A DNA stretch of 58,404 bases from Thalassovita sp. (GTDB lineage Bacteria; Pseudomonadota; Alphaproteobacteria; Rhodobacterales; Rhodobacteraceae), in contig JARGPB010000020.1 of NCBI GenBank assembly GCA_029212905.1, positions 1-58,404 on the forward strand, read 5' to 3'. The notes beneath the pieces are model-generated. The model saw nothing but the letters and a program-made list of their open reading frames with translations. It made no database searches and had not been told where the DNA came from. Position numbers and translations under genes: made by a program. Shown piece by piece: positions 33,044 through 42,535 of this stretch (position 1 is the stretch's first letter; every line of letters starts with the position of its first letter).

Positions 33044-34324
33044 TTATTCGGCCGCTTCCGTCTTGCTCGACGTGTCTACCAGTGTTCGCCAATCGACGTC
33101 CTTAGGATACACGCCCTCGTGAGAGGCGATTACCCTTTGCGGAATCTTCGAGTCGGTGCCGATTGCCTGGCCACCTTCGGCGACTTTCTTTGCCGCATCG
33201 GCCATGAGCCGGCGGAACTCGACAATCGCTAGGTCGGAGGCCCCAAGAATGTCCGTGTGACGCTGCACGCGGCTACCCATCGAAACCCACATCACAATAT
33301 CTTCGTTCGGAATGCCGTCCACGCCGGTAAAGTGGCCCTCTTTCATCCTTTCGCGGTCCTGCTTGAAGTCGTTCTCCAACGTCCGGAGAGAGCGCCATTT
33401 ATGGTCCACGTCCTCACCCGGTACGGCATGGGCAAACTTGCGCCACTCTTTGGTGGAGGGAACGTTCGGTCCGTCGAAGGCTATGAAGTGAAACGCTGTC
33501 TCATCGTCATTGATCGGCACGATGACGCTGGCGACCCGGTAGTTGTTGTTCGGCGGAATCAGCGAATAATAGGGCGCGATAAATTCGGTGATCCGGAGAT
33601 AGTTATGCGTCTGAGCGTTTTTGATCGGCTTACGGATCGCCGCGTAATGGAAACCGTAGCTCGTGGTTTCAGTCTGCATACGCGGAGATTTGTCTGTCGA
33701 CGGGCGGTACCATGATTTGTCGTCCGCCGCGGCGCCCTCGACCCGTGCCGGAACCATATTCGAGGAATGGAGCGATGATGAATGCGCGCTATCGATCTGG
33801 CCCTCGTGAATCTGCGCCCAGTTGGCGGGCACGCGAATCTTCAGGATCGAAACTGGGGTGTCTTCGGTTGGCGCAAAGGCCGGCGGCTGGAACTCGGGCA
33901 TATCATCTTTCTCGCCGAGCCAAGCCCAGACGAAGCCGCCCCACTCCCGCACGGGGTAGGAACGATGTTTGACCTTGTCCATCAATGGACTGCCTTCCGG
34001 CTCTGAAGACATTGCGACGACATTGCCTTCAACATCCATCTTCCAGCCGTGATAGAGGCAGCGCAGCCCACATTCCTCGTTACGGCCATAGACCAGAGAG
34101 GCCTTTCTGTGCGGGCAAAGCTCATCCAGCATTCCCAGACGACCCTTGGTATCCCGGAACGCGACATAGCTTTCGCCGAGAACTTCGACTCGAAGCGGTT
34201 TGCCGTCCGACTCTTCAACCTCTTCGATCAGGCATACAGGCGTCCAATGCTGACGCATAAGTCGCGCCATCGGGGCATCCCCCGTTACGCGTGTAAGCAG
34301 TTCATTCTCTTCGGGTGTAAGCAT
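33044..34324 (-). CDS. pht3: Rieske dioxygenase large subunit, phthalate 4,5-dioxygenase-like
   Basis: A 426-residue ring-hydroxylating oxygenase. The Rieske cluster is bound by C70/H72 and C89/H92 (CPH and CLYH, 16 residues between). The mononuclear iron site shows QIHEGQIDSAHSSSLH with bridging D178 and ligands H181 and H186, plus a later Asp expected as third ligand. Length, N terminus and alpha-only organisation match phthalate dioxygenase, which adds O2 at C4-C5 and takes electrons from the class IA reductase encoded just downstream. The start has a GGAGGAG site. The substrate could be phthalate or a close carboxylated aromatic. Confidence 0.9.
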   Translation of the reverse strand: MLTPEENELLTRVTGDAPMARLMRQHWTPVCLIEEVEESDGKPLRVEVLGESYVAFRDTKGRLGMLDELCPHRKASLVYGRNEECGLRCLYHGWKMDVEGNVVAMSSEPEGSPLMDKVKHRSYPVREWGGFVWAWLGEKDDMPEFQPPAFAPTEDTPVSILKIRVPANWAQIHEGQIDSAHSSSLHSSNMVPARVEGAAADDKSWYRPSTDKSPRMQTETTSYGFHYAAIRKPIKNAQTHNYLRITEFIAPYYSLIPPNNNYRVASVIVPINDDETAFHFIAFDGPNVPSTKEWRKFAHAVPGEDVDHKWRSLRTLENDFKQDRERMKEGHFTGVDGIPNEDIVMWVSMGSRVQRHTDILGASDLAIVEFRRLMADAAKKVAEGGQAIGTDSKIPQRVIASHEGVYPKDVDWRTLVDTSSKTEAAE

Positions 34325-34386
34325 CTGGGCTCCTCCAATGGCATCCGACTCTTTCAGTGGATGAGTGGTTTTCGACCTCTCAATTA

Positions 34387-34415
34387 TTCTTAGCTCTCTA
34401 AGTTTTATCTGTCAA
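34387..34415 (-). promoter_or_regulatory. Dioxygenase promoter with operator TTAGCTCTCTAA
   Basis: TTGACA (34415-34410), a 17-base spacer and TAAGAA (34392-34387) on the minus strand. The palindrome occupies 34390-34401, beginning 8 bases after the -35. Geometry is identical to the reductase promoter. Bases 34416-34635 hold no gene that I can support. Confidence 0.75.
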
Positions 34416-34635
34416 CGTAGCCTGCCACTTTTTTTGCCCGCGTTGTAGGTATCGACCTAACTTGTTGTCCGAAATAGCGGGTTCTGAACTAGATCAAGCT
34501 GACGAGATCGCAAAACCGAGATACTTTCGCGCAATTGTGGTCCGGAACCTCCCCGACAGCGGCTTGCCGGGCCCGTCACTGAGGTGTCATGGCGGCCAGC
34601 CTGTGCATGAGTCCCGGCAAGCGCACCATCTCGCT

Positions 34636-35211
34636 TCACCGTGTGAGCCATGGACGCAATCTCTTGCCCAGAAACGGCGCAACGTAGACACCGTTCACCC
34701 CGGTGAGCACCAGCGCAACAAGGAACAAAGACACCGGACCTGGAAGGTTTTGCGTGAGCGGTTGCAGCGCGTAGTAGATAAGGATCAGCAGGGGATAGAC
34801 ACCCAACATGCTGGCGACCCAGGCCTTCCAGTAGCGCGGCGCGGCTGGCGGTTTCGGGTCCGTATCGTTGGCCGACACCTGGTGTCCTTCCGCCACCAAA
34901 GCAAAGCTCAGTCTCTCTTCGAGGTCACGGGCCAATGCGGCTATTTCGTCTCGGAGCGACTCGGATATTTCTTCCCCACGCAGGGTAAGCAAAAAGGTGA
35001 ACTCCTCAGAGCTAGTCTGGTTCTGCACCGACACTGGCCTGTCAGGTCGGCAGCAATCTAGGTGATCGGGAACGAAATCGTTGATCGCCTTCGCGACGAC
35101 CGCGGCCTGTACAAGGGGCGCTCTGATTGAAACCGACAGCTCGGAGATCGCGTCGGCGCCAATACTAAGCTGTTTTGGCCCAAGTTCTTCCGGCCCCCGT
35201 GTTTCATTCAT
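34636..35211 (-). CDS. Membrane protein with monooxygenase-like N-terminal region, uncertain
   Basis: A 191-residue protein. The first 130 residues are soluble, with a pattern of strands and a long helix (SVSIRAPLVQAAVVAKAINDF, SEEFTFLLTLRG). The last 60 form two membrane helices with the layout RYWKAWVASMLGVYPLL then GVYVAPFLGKRLRPWL. This tail resembles membrane-bound relatives of the antibiotic-biosynthesis-monooxygenase (ABM) family, where an ABM domain precedes such helices. The start at 35211 is chosen over 35262, though its ribosome site is weak. It lies between the TRAP permease and dioxygenase. Role unknown. Confidence 0.5.
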   Translation of the reverse strand: MNETRGPEELGPKQLSIGADAISELSVSIRAPLVQAAVVAKAINDFVPDHLDCCRPDRPVSVQNQTSSEEFTFLLTLRGEEISESLRDEIAALARDLEERLSFALVAEGHQVSANDTDPKPPAAPRYWKAWVASMLGVYPLLILIYYALQPLTQNLPGPVSLFLVALVLTGVNGVYVAPFLGKRLRPWLTR

Positions 35212-35411
35212 TTTCTGAACCTCGACATACTTTGCGCCGGTTGCGAAATGATCAGTTCCCACCTACGGAAGTGGCCGCCTGTGTTCGGTGTCATAGGCCG
35301 ACCGGCCCGGACCAACCTTAAAAATTGGCCCAGACCAAATGCCGCCTCTGGGTTGAATCCCTCGATGACCAGACTGCACTTCAATAGGGGCAACCTGCTG
35401 AGGCGCCACAG

Positions 35412-37316
35412 CTAGGCACTGTCGACGTGGGCGCTTTCTGTCGTGAAAGCGATCTGCCGGATTAGCATTGCGACAATCACCAAAATACAGATCGCGGATA
35501 CCGCCAAATATGGGCTTACGGCGCCAATCGCAGCGATGGGAAGTACGCCCCTTTCGATTGCAGTGAGTTGCGTCTTGACCAAGCCTTCCAGAGAGGCTGC
35601 GACCGCGAGGGCTCCGGCAAACGCACCCACGACGGCCAAGGTGTTTGCCAGGGGGCCAAGTTCTAGGAGGATACCCGGGTTCCACACGAAGGCGAAGGGC
35701 AGCAGGAAGCCGACGACGGCTAGCCGGACTGCAGAGAACGCGATCTTGAAGGGGTCTTCGTCGGCAATCGCTGAGGCCGCGATTGCAGCCACAGCAATCG
35801 GTGGCGTCAGTGCCGAGAGAATCGCGTAGTAGAGCAGAAACATCTGGCTCGGCAACGTCGGGAAACCGAGCTTTGCCAGCGCCGGTCCGACCAGCACGGC
35901 TGCCAGGATATACGCACTGGGCGTTGGCATCCCGAGACCGAGAACAATCGTGACGACCGCGGCGATAACGAGTGTCAGCAGTGGTTGCATGTTGCTGACA
36001 GTCAAAATGACGTTCGCGGATTTCATTCCAAGGCCGGTCATCGACAAGCCGCCAATCACAAGACCGGCCGCGGCACAAGCGCCGGCGACTGGCAGAATCT
36101 GGAGCGTAGTCGCCCCCAGCCCTTCCACCAACTGCCACAGTGACAGCCGTGTGTCTTTCAGCATCATCGCGGACAGGATGGTTACCAGAACTCCGACACC
36201 GGCTGTGAAGGTCGGGGAATACCCCAGAATGAGGGCGACGATGATGCCGATGATCGGCAGCAGGAAAACCCATCCGGTCCTGAATGTTTCCTTTGCTGAA
36301 GGTATTTCGTCTGCAGAGGGTCGAAGGTTGTGCTTGACTGACCGGAAGTGAACCTGAGCGAAGACACCCGTGTAGTATAGAAGCGCCGGCACCAGAGCGG
36401 CGAGCACGATGGCGTTGTAGGAAATGCCGGAATACTCGGCCATGATGAAGGCTGCTGACCCCATGATCGGAGGCATCGCGCTTCCGCCAGACGACGCCGC
36501 GACTTCCACCGCCCCCGCGAACCGTGCCCGATAGCCGAGTCGCTTCATGACAGGGATCGTGATCGACCCCGTTGCAACAACATCGGATGTTGGGCTCCCG
36601 GACATCGTGCCGTACAGGCCCGACGAAATGATCGCGATTTTGGCGGGGCCGCCGCGCGCATTGCCGGTCACAAGCGCTGCAAGGTTGAAAAAGAAGTCCC
36701 CTCCCCCGGCCTTGGCCAGGAATGTTCCAAACATCACGAACAGGAAAACATAGCTGGCAACGACCTGAAGCGGCACGCCAAAAAGTCCATCGGTGGTGAA
36801 AACCAGAATATCCAAGAGATAGCTGAACTCGCTGACGCGATGCCCGAATGGCGGCGGCAGAAGAGAGCCAAACAGATTATAAATCAGGAAGAGGGCGACA
36901 ACGCCGGTCAGGCCTAGGCCGGTGGTCCGGCGGGTCGCTTCGATGGTCAGAAACAACAAGGCTGAGCCAAAGAAAAACTGATCGGTTGTGAATTCGTCGA
37001 GTAGACTGATCCGGTCCGCAATCGCTCCCGAGGTCACGTAGAAATACACCCCTGTGGCCAGGCTCAGCGCAGAGAGAACCCAATCATAGATCGGAATGCT
37101 GTCCGGCGCGCGCGAGGTCGCGCCGATCGCGAGGAAGAGAATCGTGAAAATGCCCGATACGAACAGAATGCCCTGAATGAGCGGATCGGAGATGATGAAG
37201 AGGTTCGAGTGGATTACCCAAACCGCGAATGCCGCCGCCAGAACCATGACGATGGTTCTCATCGGCGAGCCTAAATTTCTACGACGACCGGTTTCTGTAA
37301 GCGAAGGAAAATTCAT
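35412..37316 (-). CDS. TRAP transporter fused permease (TAXI type, 4TM/12TM)
   Basis: A 634-residue inner-membrane protein joining DctQ-like and DctM-like parts, the standard form in TAXI-TRAP systems. The DctM part includes GLYGTMSGSPTSDVVATGSITIPVMKR and GGSAMPPIMGSAAFIMAEY, the substrate-path segments. About 16 to 18 hydrophobic helices can be counted. It works with the TAXI receptor encoded directly upstream and imports an organic or aromatic acid with sodium. Placed next to the phthalate-type dioxygenase, it is the best candidate importer for the pathway. No other phthalate porter is seen. Confidence 0.93.
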   Translation of the reverse strand: MNFPSLTETGRRRNLGSPMRTIVMVLAAAFAVWVIHSNLFIISDPLIQGILFVSGIFTILFLAIGATSRAPDSIPIYDWVLSALSLATGVYFYVTSGAIADRISLLDEFTTDQFFFGSALLFLTIEATRRTTGLGLTGVVALFLIYNLFGSLLPPPFGHRVSEFSYLLDILVFTTDGLFGVPLQVVASYVFLFVMFGTFLAKAGGGDFFFNLAALVTGNARGGPAKIAIISSGLYGTMSGSPTSDVVATGSITIPVMKRLGYRARFAGAVEVAASSGGSAMPPIMGSAAFIMAEYSGISYNAIVLAALVPALLYYTGVFAQVHFRSVKHNLRPSADEIPSAKETFRTGWVFLLPIIGIIVALILGYSPTFTAGVGVLVTILSAMMLKDTRLSLWQLVEGLGATTLQILPVAGACAAAGLVIGGLSMTGLGMKSANVILTVSNMQPLLTLVIAAVVTIVLGLGMPTPSAYILAAVLVGPALAKLGFPTLPSQMFLLYYAILSALTPPIAVAAIAASAIADEDPFKIAFSAVRLAVVGFLLPFAFVWNPGILLELGPLANTLAVVGAFAGALAVAASLEGLVKTQLTAIERGVLPIAAIGAVSPYLAVSAICILVIVAMLIRQIAFTTESAHVDSA

Positions 37317-37482
37317 GTAGACCCCGTATAAGGCAGAGAAGAGAAAGAACCGCGATGTATGGGCCGCGCGATGACATGACGTGACATCTCACGTAGCCAC
37401 CGCGGGGCATTGCTCTGTGCAGTCCATGAGTGGGCCGGCGCGTGTCGTTGCAGCGCGCGCCGGCCGGATCGCGGGATCGACC

Positions 37483-38472
37483 TTACTTGAGCAGACCCAG
37501 TTCCTTGTAGGCACGCTCCGCACCAGGATGGAACGGCAGCGTGGTCTGCGACGTCAGAAGTTCCGGTGTGAGCGCCTGCATCGCCTTATGCACGCCGCGG
37601 ATCTCGTCGATATTGGACGCGATGCTCTTTGCGAGCATGTAGCCAGTTTCTTCCGGCAGTACATCGGAAGTGATTACCATCGCACCCAGTGCGAGCGTGA
37701 CGACATCTTCGGTCTGGTTCTTGTAGCTGTCGGCTGGAATTGTGAACGTGCCGGTTCCGAAACGCTCGTTGGTCGCAGCGATGATGTTTTCGGGAACGCT
37801 GAGCAACACGACGTCATTGCCCTCGTCAACTTTACGGAACGACGAATGTCCGATGAAAATGCCGTTGATCACCATATCGGTGCGGCCGTCTGCAATCAGA
37901 TCTGCTTGCTGTGACGAACCACCGCGGACAAGCACGCCGCCATTGGACTCGATCGTGGCTTCGTCGTAGCCCGCCTCTTCGAGCATGAAGGTCGTGATGT
38001 TGGCGACGATGTTCCCGGCATTGTTGTTCGCAACACGGATCGCCGCGCCGGACGTCGCGAGGTCGTCAATGCTGTCGATGCCATATTCTTCGGCAAGAGA
38101 CTTCTTGATGAAGAAGTGCATCGGCGCCCAGTTGTACATGTAGCCGATGGCTTGAAGGTTCTCGATCGGCGCGTCAAACGGTTCGTCCCCTGCGAGGGCC
38201 AGCTTGATCTCGGCATCATGTGCCATCCCCAGGTCGGTCCGTTCACGGCCCAGAAGGCCGATGTTCGCAAAGCCACCCCCGGTGGCCTGATAGGTCACCA
38301 CGCCGCTCGGGTCATCCGCCTTGACGGCACGGTCAATACCAGCGCCCAGAAGCGACCAAAGCCCCGAGGGATTGCCGCCTGAAAGGGTCACATTAACGCT
38401 TTCTGCGGAAGCAGCGCTCGCAAGAACCGCAAGGCCGATCGATGCGGCAACGGCTTTGATTGGAAATTTCAT
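37483..38472 (-). CDS. TAXI-family TRAP substrate-binding protein
   Basis: A 329-residue periplasmic receptor with a signal peptide (MKFPIKAVAASIGLAVLASAASA, about 23 residues). The TAXI pattern is clear: TLSGGNPSGLWSLLGAGID near the mature N terminus and QATGGGFANIGLLGRERTDLGMAHD. TAXI receptors bind acidic substrates and occur only with fused permeases, as here. The ATG at 38472 has GGGAGGAAG upstream. Two operator copies in tandem overlap its promoter, tying uptake to the catabolic regulon. Confidence 0.93.
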   Translation of the reverse strand: MKFPIKAVAASIGLAVLASAASAESVNVTLSGGNPSGLWSLLGAGIDRAVKADDPSGVVTYQATGGGFANIGLLGRERTDLGMAHDAEIKLALAGDEPFDAPIENLQAIGYMYNWAPMHFFIKKSLAEEYGIDSIDDLATSGAAIRVANNNAGNIVANITTFMLEEAGYDEATIESNGGVLVRGGSSQQADLIADGRTDMVINGIFIGHSSFRKVDEGNDVVLLSVPENIIAATNERFGTGTFTIPADSYKNQTEDVVTLALGAMVITSDVLPEETGYMLAKSIASNIDEIRGVHKAMQALTPELLTSQTTLPFHPGAERAYKELGLLK

Positions 38473-38491
38473 GTCTTCCTCCCTGTTTTCA

Positions 38492-38529
38492 GTAGACATC
38501 TAATATTAGATATCTATCTTTAATGCCAA
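38492..38529 (-). promoter_or_regulatory. TAXI receptor promoter with two tandem operators
   Basis: On the minus strand TTGGCA (38529-38524), 15 bases, then TAATAT (38508-38503). Operator copies GTAGACATCTAA (38492-38503) and TTAGATATCTAT (38506-38517) lie 14 bases apart, start to start, and flank the -10. Each matches nine of ten fixed positions. The -35/-10 layout equals that of the IclR promoter. Bases 38530-38782 hold no gene. Confidence 0.7.
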
Positions 38530-38782
38530 TAGTCTATCCACTCGCACCCGTCAACCCTGATTGAAGTCGAGATTATTGTTCAGCGAAAGCCACTCAGGTC
38601 ATAGTTCCTGACGCGGAACACGCCGAAGCCGTGTGTCCGGCGTAGGTGCTTTGTCGTGACGCACTATCAACCCGTGGAGCCCCGGAGCAGCAGGCCTCAA
38701 ACCCCCGCCCCCATAGGCTCTCTATGTCCGCCACCGCCATTGAATGGCCCGCGCCGGACCCTCGGCACGCATGGCTCGCGAT

Positions 38783-39298
38783 TCAGTTTTCTGTGTTGCC
38801 CTTGGTCGGGGGAACACGGACCCCTCTGGCGGCCGCATCCTGTTCGTCATTTTCGAGGTTCCGGATCATCACGGCAAGTGCGTGTCGCAAGTCTTCCTGA
38901 GCTTTCTTGGACAGTCCCGCCATCGCTGCATCGTTCACTTCGAGCGCCAGAGGTTCGAGAACGTCGCGCAGCTCCAAGCCCTTCCGCGTCAGAAACGCGT
39001 GCTGGCGCCGTTTGTTGCCCTCGACGTTGCGTCGCTCTATGAAACCCAATTCTTCCATTTTGATGAGCGCGGTGTGGGCGGTGGGTTCGGTGAGATGCGC
39101 CCGGTCGCTCAGTTCGCGTTGCGACAACCCGTCTTCCTGCCAGAGGATGCGCAGGAAAATCCACTGACCGAACGTAACATTTTCCGTTTGCAGGCGAAGT
39201 TGAAGAGCCCGGTTGAAACCGCGGGCCGCCAATCGCACCAGTCGGGCCAAGCGCTCGTCGGGGCGGACAGGCACATGGCTTGATTGCTTTTCTTTCAT
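38783..39298 (-). CDS. MarR-family transcriptional regulator (second)
   Basis: A 171-residue winged-helix regulator. The core is SQRELSDRAHLTEPTAHTALIKMEELGFIERR (about residues 57-88), with a wing NVEGNKRRQHAFLTRKG. A C-terminal extension (AAARGVRVPP) is longer than usual. The ATG at 39298 is preferred over a GTG 15 bases upstream, though neither has a strong ribosome site. It neighbours the TAXI receptor gene on the same strand and is the second candidate for the protein that binds the repeated palindrome. Its own promoter lacks a clear copy. Confidence 0.87.
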   Translation of the reverse strand: MKEKQSSHVPVRPDERLARLVRLAARGFNRALQLRLQTENVTFGQWIFLRILWQEDGLSQRELSDRAHLTEPTAHTALIKMEELGFIERRNVEGNKRRQHAFLTRKGLELRDVLEPLALEVNDAAMAGLSKKAQEDLRHALAVMIRNLENDEQDAAARGVRVPPTKGNTEN

Positions 39299-39731
39299 CG
39301 CATCGCTCACGGCCTGTCTCCACACATGGTTTTTATCCAAACAGCGCGCCCGCCCGGACTTGATAGCTAGGAACTCCAGAGTTCTGCCGCACGCCTTTGG
39401 CGGCGGCACAACCCTAGCGTGGCGCGCGCAACATAGGTGCCGAGCCTTGGTGCAAAGTCAAGACATGGAAGACGGGGTGCCTATCGTTGGGCCCGAGTAT
39501 GGACTTTCTTCCGGGGTGGTTTTGCCCCTGTGTCGGGATTGTGCGCCGGTTGCTTTCCAGAACGCGACCATCATGCGCCGACACCTGCCTTGCACCACTG
39601 TGCCGCACAGCGCCGGGCAACCGTTGTGTAACGCCTCCGGCAAACCCGGCGCGGTTCACGGCCATTCAATAGGTGCAAGGAACATAGGCTCTGCAGTTCA
39701 GCTGTGCACACCGTTCGCGCGGAGGGGCTGG
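39299..39731. other. 433-base stretch without a supported gene
   Basis: Open frames here on both strands are short, lack ribosome sites and have atypical composition. A 9-base inverted repeat CCTTGCACC (39588-39596) and GGTGCAAGG (39672-39680) is the only visible structure. The stretch separates the MarR gene from a gene pair with markedly higher G+C and may mark the edge of an imported segment. Confidence 0.4.
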
Positions 39732-40766
39732 TCAGTTCAGATCGTTCAACTTTTGTCGCCAGCGTTCCACCACATCGGGGTTCCTGACATATGTCGGCAG
39801 ATCACCTTTCATGATGCGTGTTGCGTTTTCGACGAGGACGTCGGGCATGACCGTGTAGAGATCAATGGTGTGGCCCAGGATATGCGGGGTGAGGATCACC
39901 CGGTCGAGGCCGCGCAGCGGGTGGTCGGCGGGCAGCGGTTCGGTTTCCGTCACGTCCAGCCCCGCACCAGCCAGGTGCCCTGCGGTCATCACCCGCACCA
40001 GCGCATCCTCGTCAATGAGACCCCCGCGCGAGGTGTTGATCAGAACCGCATCCGGCTTCATCATGCGCAGTTCAGCCTCGCCAATCATGCCCCGTGTCTG
40101 CGCGTTCAACGGCACATGCAGGCTCACCACATCACACGTGGTCAGCAGCGCGTCGCGCTCCACCAACCGTACGCCCGTAGGCGCGGTATCCGGTGTCAGG
40201 AACGGATCGTGCACCAGGATCTGTGCCGGCTCGAACGCCAGCAGTCGCTCGATCACCCCGGCCCCGATCCGGCCAGACCCGATCAGGCCGATCGTCCGGC
40301 CCCGCACCATCCGCGCATACATCTGCTGCGGCCGGCCCGCATTTTCGCGTAGCAGGCGTTCGGATTCATGCAGCCGGTACAGCAGCACCAGCATCAGCAT
40401 CACTGTCGCCTCTGACATCGCCAGAAAGTTCTCGGGCGTTGCACCATTGGCCACGATCAGACCACGCGCGGCACAGGCCTCCAGATCGACCGCATCCACC
40501 CCGATCGTCGGAAAGACCAGCGCCCGCAGCCGTGGCGAGGCATCCAGATCCGCCTCGCTCAGCCGCGACCGCGAGCTGGCCACGATGATATCAACGTCCG
40601 ACAGCAGCGCCTGCCGTTGCTCTCCCGTCAGCCGCAGCGGAACACCCGGGGTGATCTGGGGGCCGCGAACGACCTCCCAGCCTTCGGCCCGCAGCCGATC
40701 CGTTGCGGTGTCCAACACCTCTTCCAGCACAGGATCCTGCGCAATATAGATCTTCGGGGTCATCAT
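39732..40766 (-). CDS. D-2-hydroxyacid dehydrogenase (NAD-dependent)
   Basis: A 344-residue member of the D-isomer 2-hydroxyacid dehydrogenase family. The Rossmann motif is GLIGSGRIGAG (160-170). The catalytic triad is R247 (NTSRGG), E276 (TEPLP) and H295 (TPHILGHT). It interconverts a D-2-hydroxyacid and a 2-oxoacid. The C-terminal ACT-type domain of PGDH-type phosphoglycerate dehydrogenases is absent. Its start overlaps the stop of the ThDP enzyme gene by one base (TGATG), so the two are co-translated and probably share a 2-oxoacid. Very strong third-position G/C preference sets this pair apart from its neighbours. Confidence 0.9.
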   Translation of the reverse strand: MMTPKIYIAQDPVLEEVLDTATDRLRAEGWEVVRGPQITPGVPLRLTGEQRQALLSDVDIIVASSRSRLSEADLDASPRLRALVFPTIGVDAVDLEACAARGLIVANGATPENFLAMSEATVMLMLVLLYRLHESERLLRENAGRPQQMYARMVRGRTIGLIGSGRIGAGVIERLLAFEPAQILVHDPFLTPDTAPTGVRLVERDALLTTCDVVSLHVPLNAQTRGMIGEAELRMMKPDAVLINTSRGGLIDEDALVRVMTAGHLAGAGLDVTETEPLPADHPLRGLDRVILTPHILGHTIDLYTVMPDVLVENATRIMKGDLPTYVRNPDVVERWRQKLNDLN

Positions 40767-42535
40767 CAGTCGCTCCGCGTCAGGCCAGCGACCATGTTGG
40801 GGTTATACCCCGGCTGGACACGTGCATCGATCACTACGCTCTTGCCCGCGCGCACCATCTCGACGCCCTGTTTGATCGCCTCGACCAGCTCGCCCGCGGT
40901 AAAGACCGGGCCGATCCCTTCGCAGCCCTGCGCCCGCGCAACTCCGGCAATGTCGATATCCGGATCACCGATACGCTGGCCGATCCACTTGTTCTCGACC
41001 GGGCGGTTGCGGGCCACGGCCACGCGTTCCTGGTGCACCTCGTCATTGTAGAACGAGCGATTGTTCGACACCACCGCCAGGAACGGAGTGCCATAATGCG
41101 CCGCCGTCCAAAATGCCGAGGCCGCCATCATGAAGTCGCCGTCCCCAAGAACCGCAACAGGCAGCCGGTCGCTGTCTTTCAGCGCCAGCGCCGCCCCGAT
41201 CAGCATCCCAGGACCCGAGCCGATCCCCGCGCCGCCATCCGAACCCAGGAAGTCCAGCGGATGACGGAAGTGCCACGCCTCGCCCGCCCAACCCAACGGC
41301 AAACGCACAAAGCTGGCACAGACACCTTCCAAACCTTCGCCAAGCGCCCCGGCCAGCGTCATGATATCAAGCTCAACATCTGCATCGGGGGCGTTCAGCG
41401 CGGGTTTGACCGGCAAATCACCGGGCATCTCGCCCGCCCCTACACCCAGGGCATCGGCAATCGCATGCATCGCAACATCCGGGCCACAGGCCAGGTGCAG
41501 ATCCAGCGCAGGCAGCGCCTGATGCTCCATCCCCCAGCCATTGTGCAGCTGATAATCCAGCGACGCCTGGATCACCTGCGCCGTCACTTCGCCCGCCAGT
41601 TTCAGCGTACCCGCGACATCCAGCCAGTCCAGGCTCAGGATCACATCGGCCTCGCGCAGCACCGCGCCCGCCGCGTCGTCGATGAAGAAGGCTGGTTTAC
41701 CCCGATGCTGCGGGTGATCCGTCGGGAAAGACGCCCCGATCCGGATATCCGTCAGAACCTTCGCCCCCAGCCCCTCGACAAAGGCCACACGCCGCGCCCA
41801 ATCCGCCGGATCGCGCGACACCCGCCCCGCCAGCACCACAGGCGCCTTGGCGTTCTTCAGCAGGTCCGCCGCACGTGCCACGCCTTCGGCCGAAGGAGCC
41901 GCAGGCAAAGGCGGCTGGTAACGCGCAAAATCCGGCAGCGCCGGGGCCTGCGCGTGCTGCTTTTCCTGGATCGACACATCAAAGTTCACATAGGTCGGCC
42001 CTTTCGGCTCGCTCCGCGCAATCACATCCGCCCGCAACATCGATTCCAGCGCCGCCTCCATCGAGCCAGGCTGATCGTCCCATTTCACATAATTCCGGAT
42101 CATCGACGCCTGGTCACGGCAGGTATGCAGCCAGTCAATCCAAGGACGCCGCAGCGCCGCATCAACCGGCCCCGTCGCACCATAGATCAGCACAGGAACC
42201 CGATCACACCATGCGTTGAAGATCGCCATCGTCCCGTGCATCAGACCCACATTGCTGTGCAGGATCACCGCCAATGGCTCCCCCGTCACTTTCGCATAGC
42301 CATGCGCAATCGCAACCGCATGCTCTTCGTGCAGACACAACAGCATCTGCGGATCTTCATTACCAAGGTGGTTCACAAGGCTGTCGTGCAAACCTCGAAA
42401 GCTCGACCCAGGGTTCAGCGCAACATACTTCACCCCCAAACCTCGCAACATATCCGCAAATACATCGCTACCCCAAACTCCCAAACTATCCGACGATACT
42501 GGGCGCTCAACCGGCAATGGAATTCCTTCACTCAT
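40766..42535 (-). CDS. ThDP-dependent enzyme, benzoylformate decarboxylase/acetolactate synthase-like
   Basis: A 589-residue thiamine-diphosphate enzyme. The N-terminal Pyr domain has the catalytic Glu region CLHEEHAVAIAHGYAKVTG (about 66-84). The central domain is present. The C-terminal PP domain has LGDGDFMMAASAFW then VVSNNRSFYND, the GDG-to-NN cofactor motif. The family includes 2-oxoacid decarboxylases, acetolactate synthases and oxalyl-CoA decarboxylase. No small regulatory subunit is nearby, favouring a decarboxylase or lyase. The ATG at 42535 has GAGAGG upstream. Coupling to a 2-hydroxyacid dehydrogenase suggests a 2-oxoacid substrate. Confidence 0.87.
   Translation of the reverse strand: MSEGIPLPVERPVSSDSLGVWGSDVFADMLRGLGVKYVALNPGSSFRGLHDSLVNHLGNEDPQMLLCLHEEHAVAIAHGYAKVTGEPLAVILHSNVGLMHGTMAIFNAWCDRVPVLIYGATGPVDAALRRPWIDWLHTCRDQASMIRNYVKWDDQPGSMEAALESMLRADVIARSEPKGPTYVNFDVSIQEKQHAQAPALPDFARYQPPLPAAPSAEGVARAADLLKNAKAPVVLAGRVSRDPADWARRVAFVEGLGAKVLTDIRIGASFPTDHPQHRGKPAFFIDDAAGAVLREADVILSLDWLDVAGTLKLAGEVTAQVIQASLDYQLHNGWGMEHQALPALDLHLACGPDVAMHAIADALGVGAGEMPGDLPVKPALNAPDADVELDIMTLAGALGEGLEGVCASFVRLPLGWAGEAWHFRHPLDFLGSDGGAGIGSGPGMLIGAALALKDSDRLPVAVLGDGDFMMAASAFWTAAHYGTPFLAVVSNNRSFYNDEVHQERVAVARNRPVENKWIGQRIGDPDIDIAGVARAQGCEGIGPVFTAGELVEAIKQGVEMVRAGKSVVIDARVQPGYNPNMVAGLTRSD

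Noticed and set aside
39588..39680. 9-base inverted repeat CCTTGCACC/GGTGCAAGG
   Set aside because: Arms about 75 bases apart with no gene, transposase or promoter context; likely chance.
39213..40352. 379-codon frame on the plus strand
   Set aside because: Overlaps the antisense of the second MarR gene and of the D-hydroxyacid dehydrogenase; composition is that of a shadow frame.
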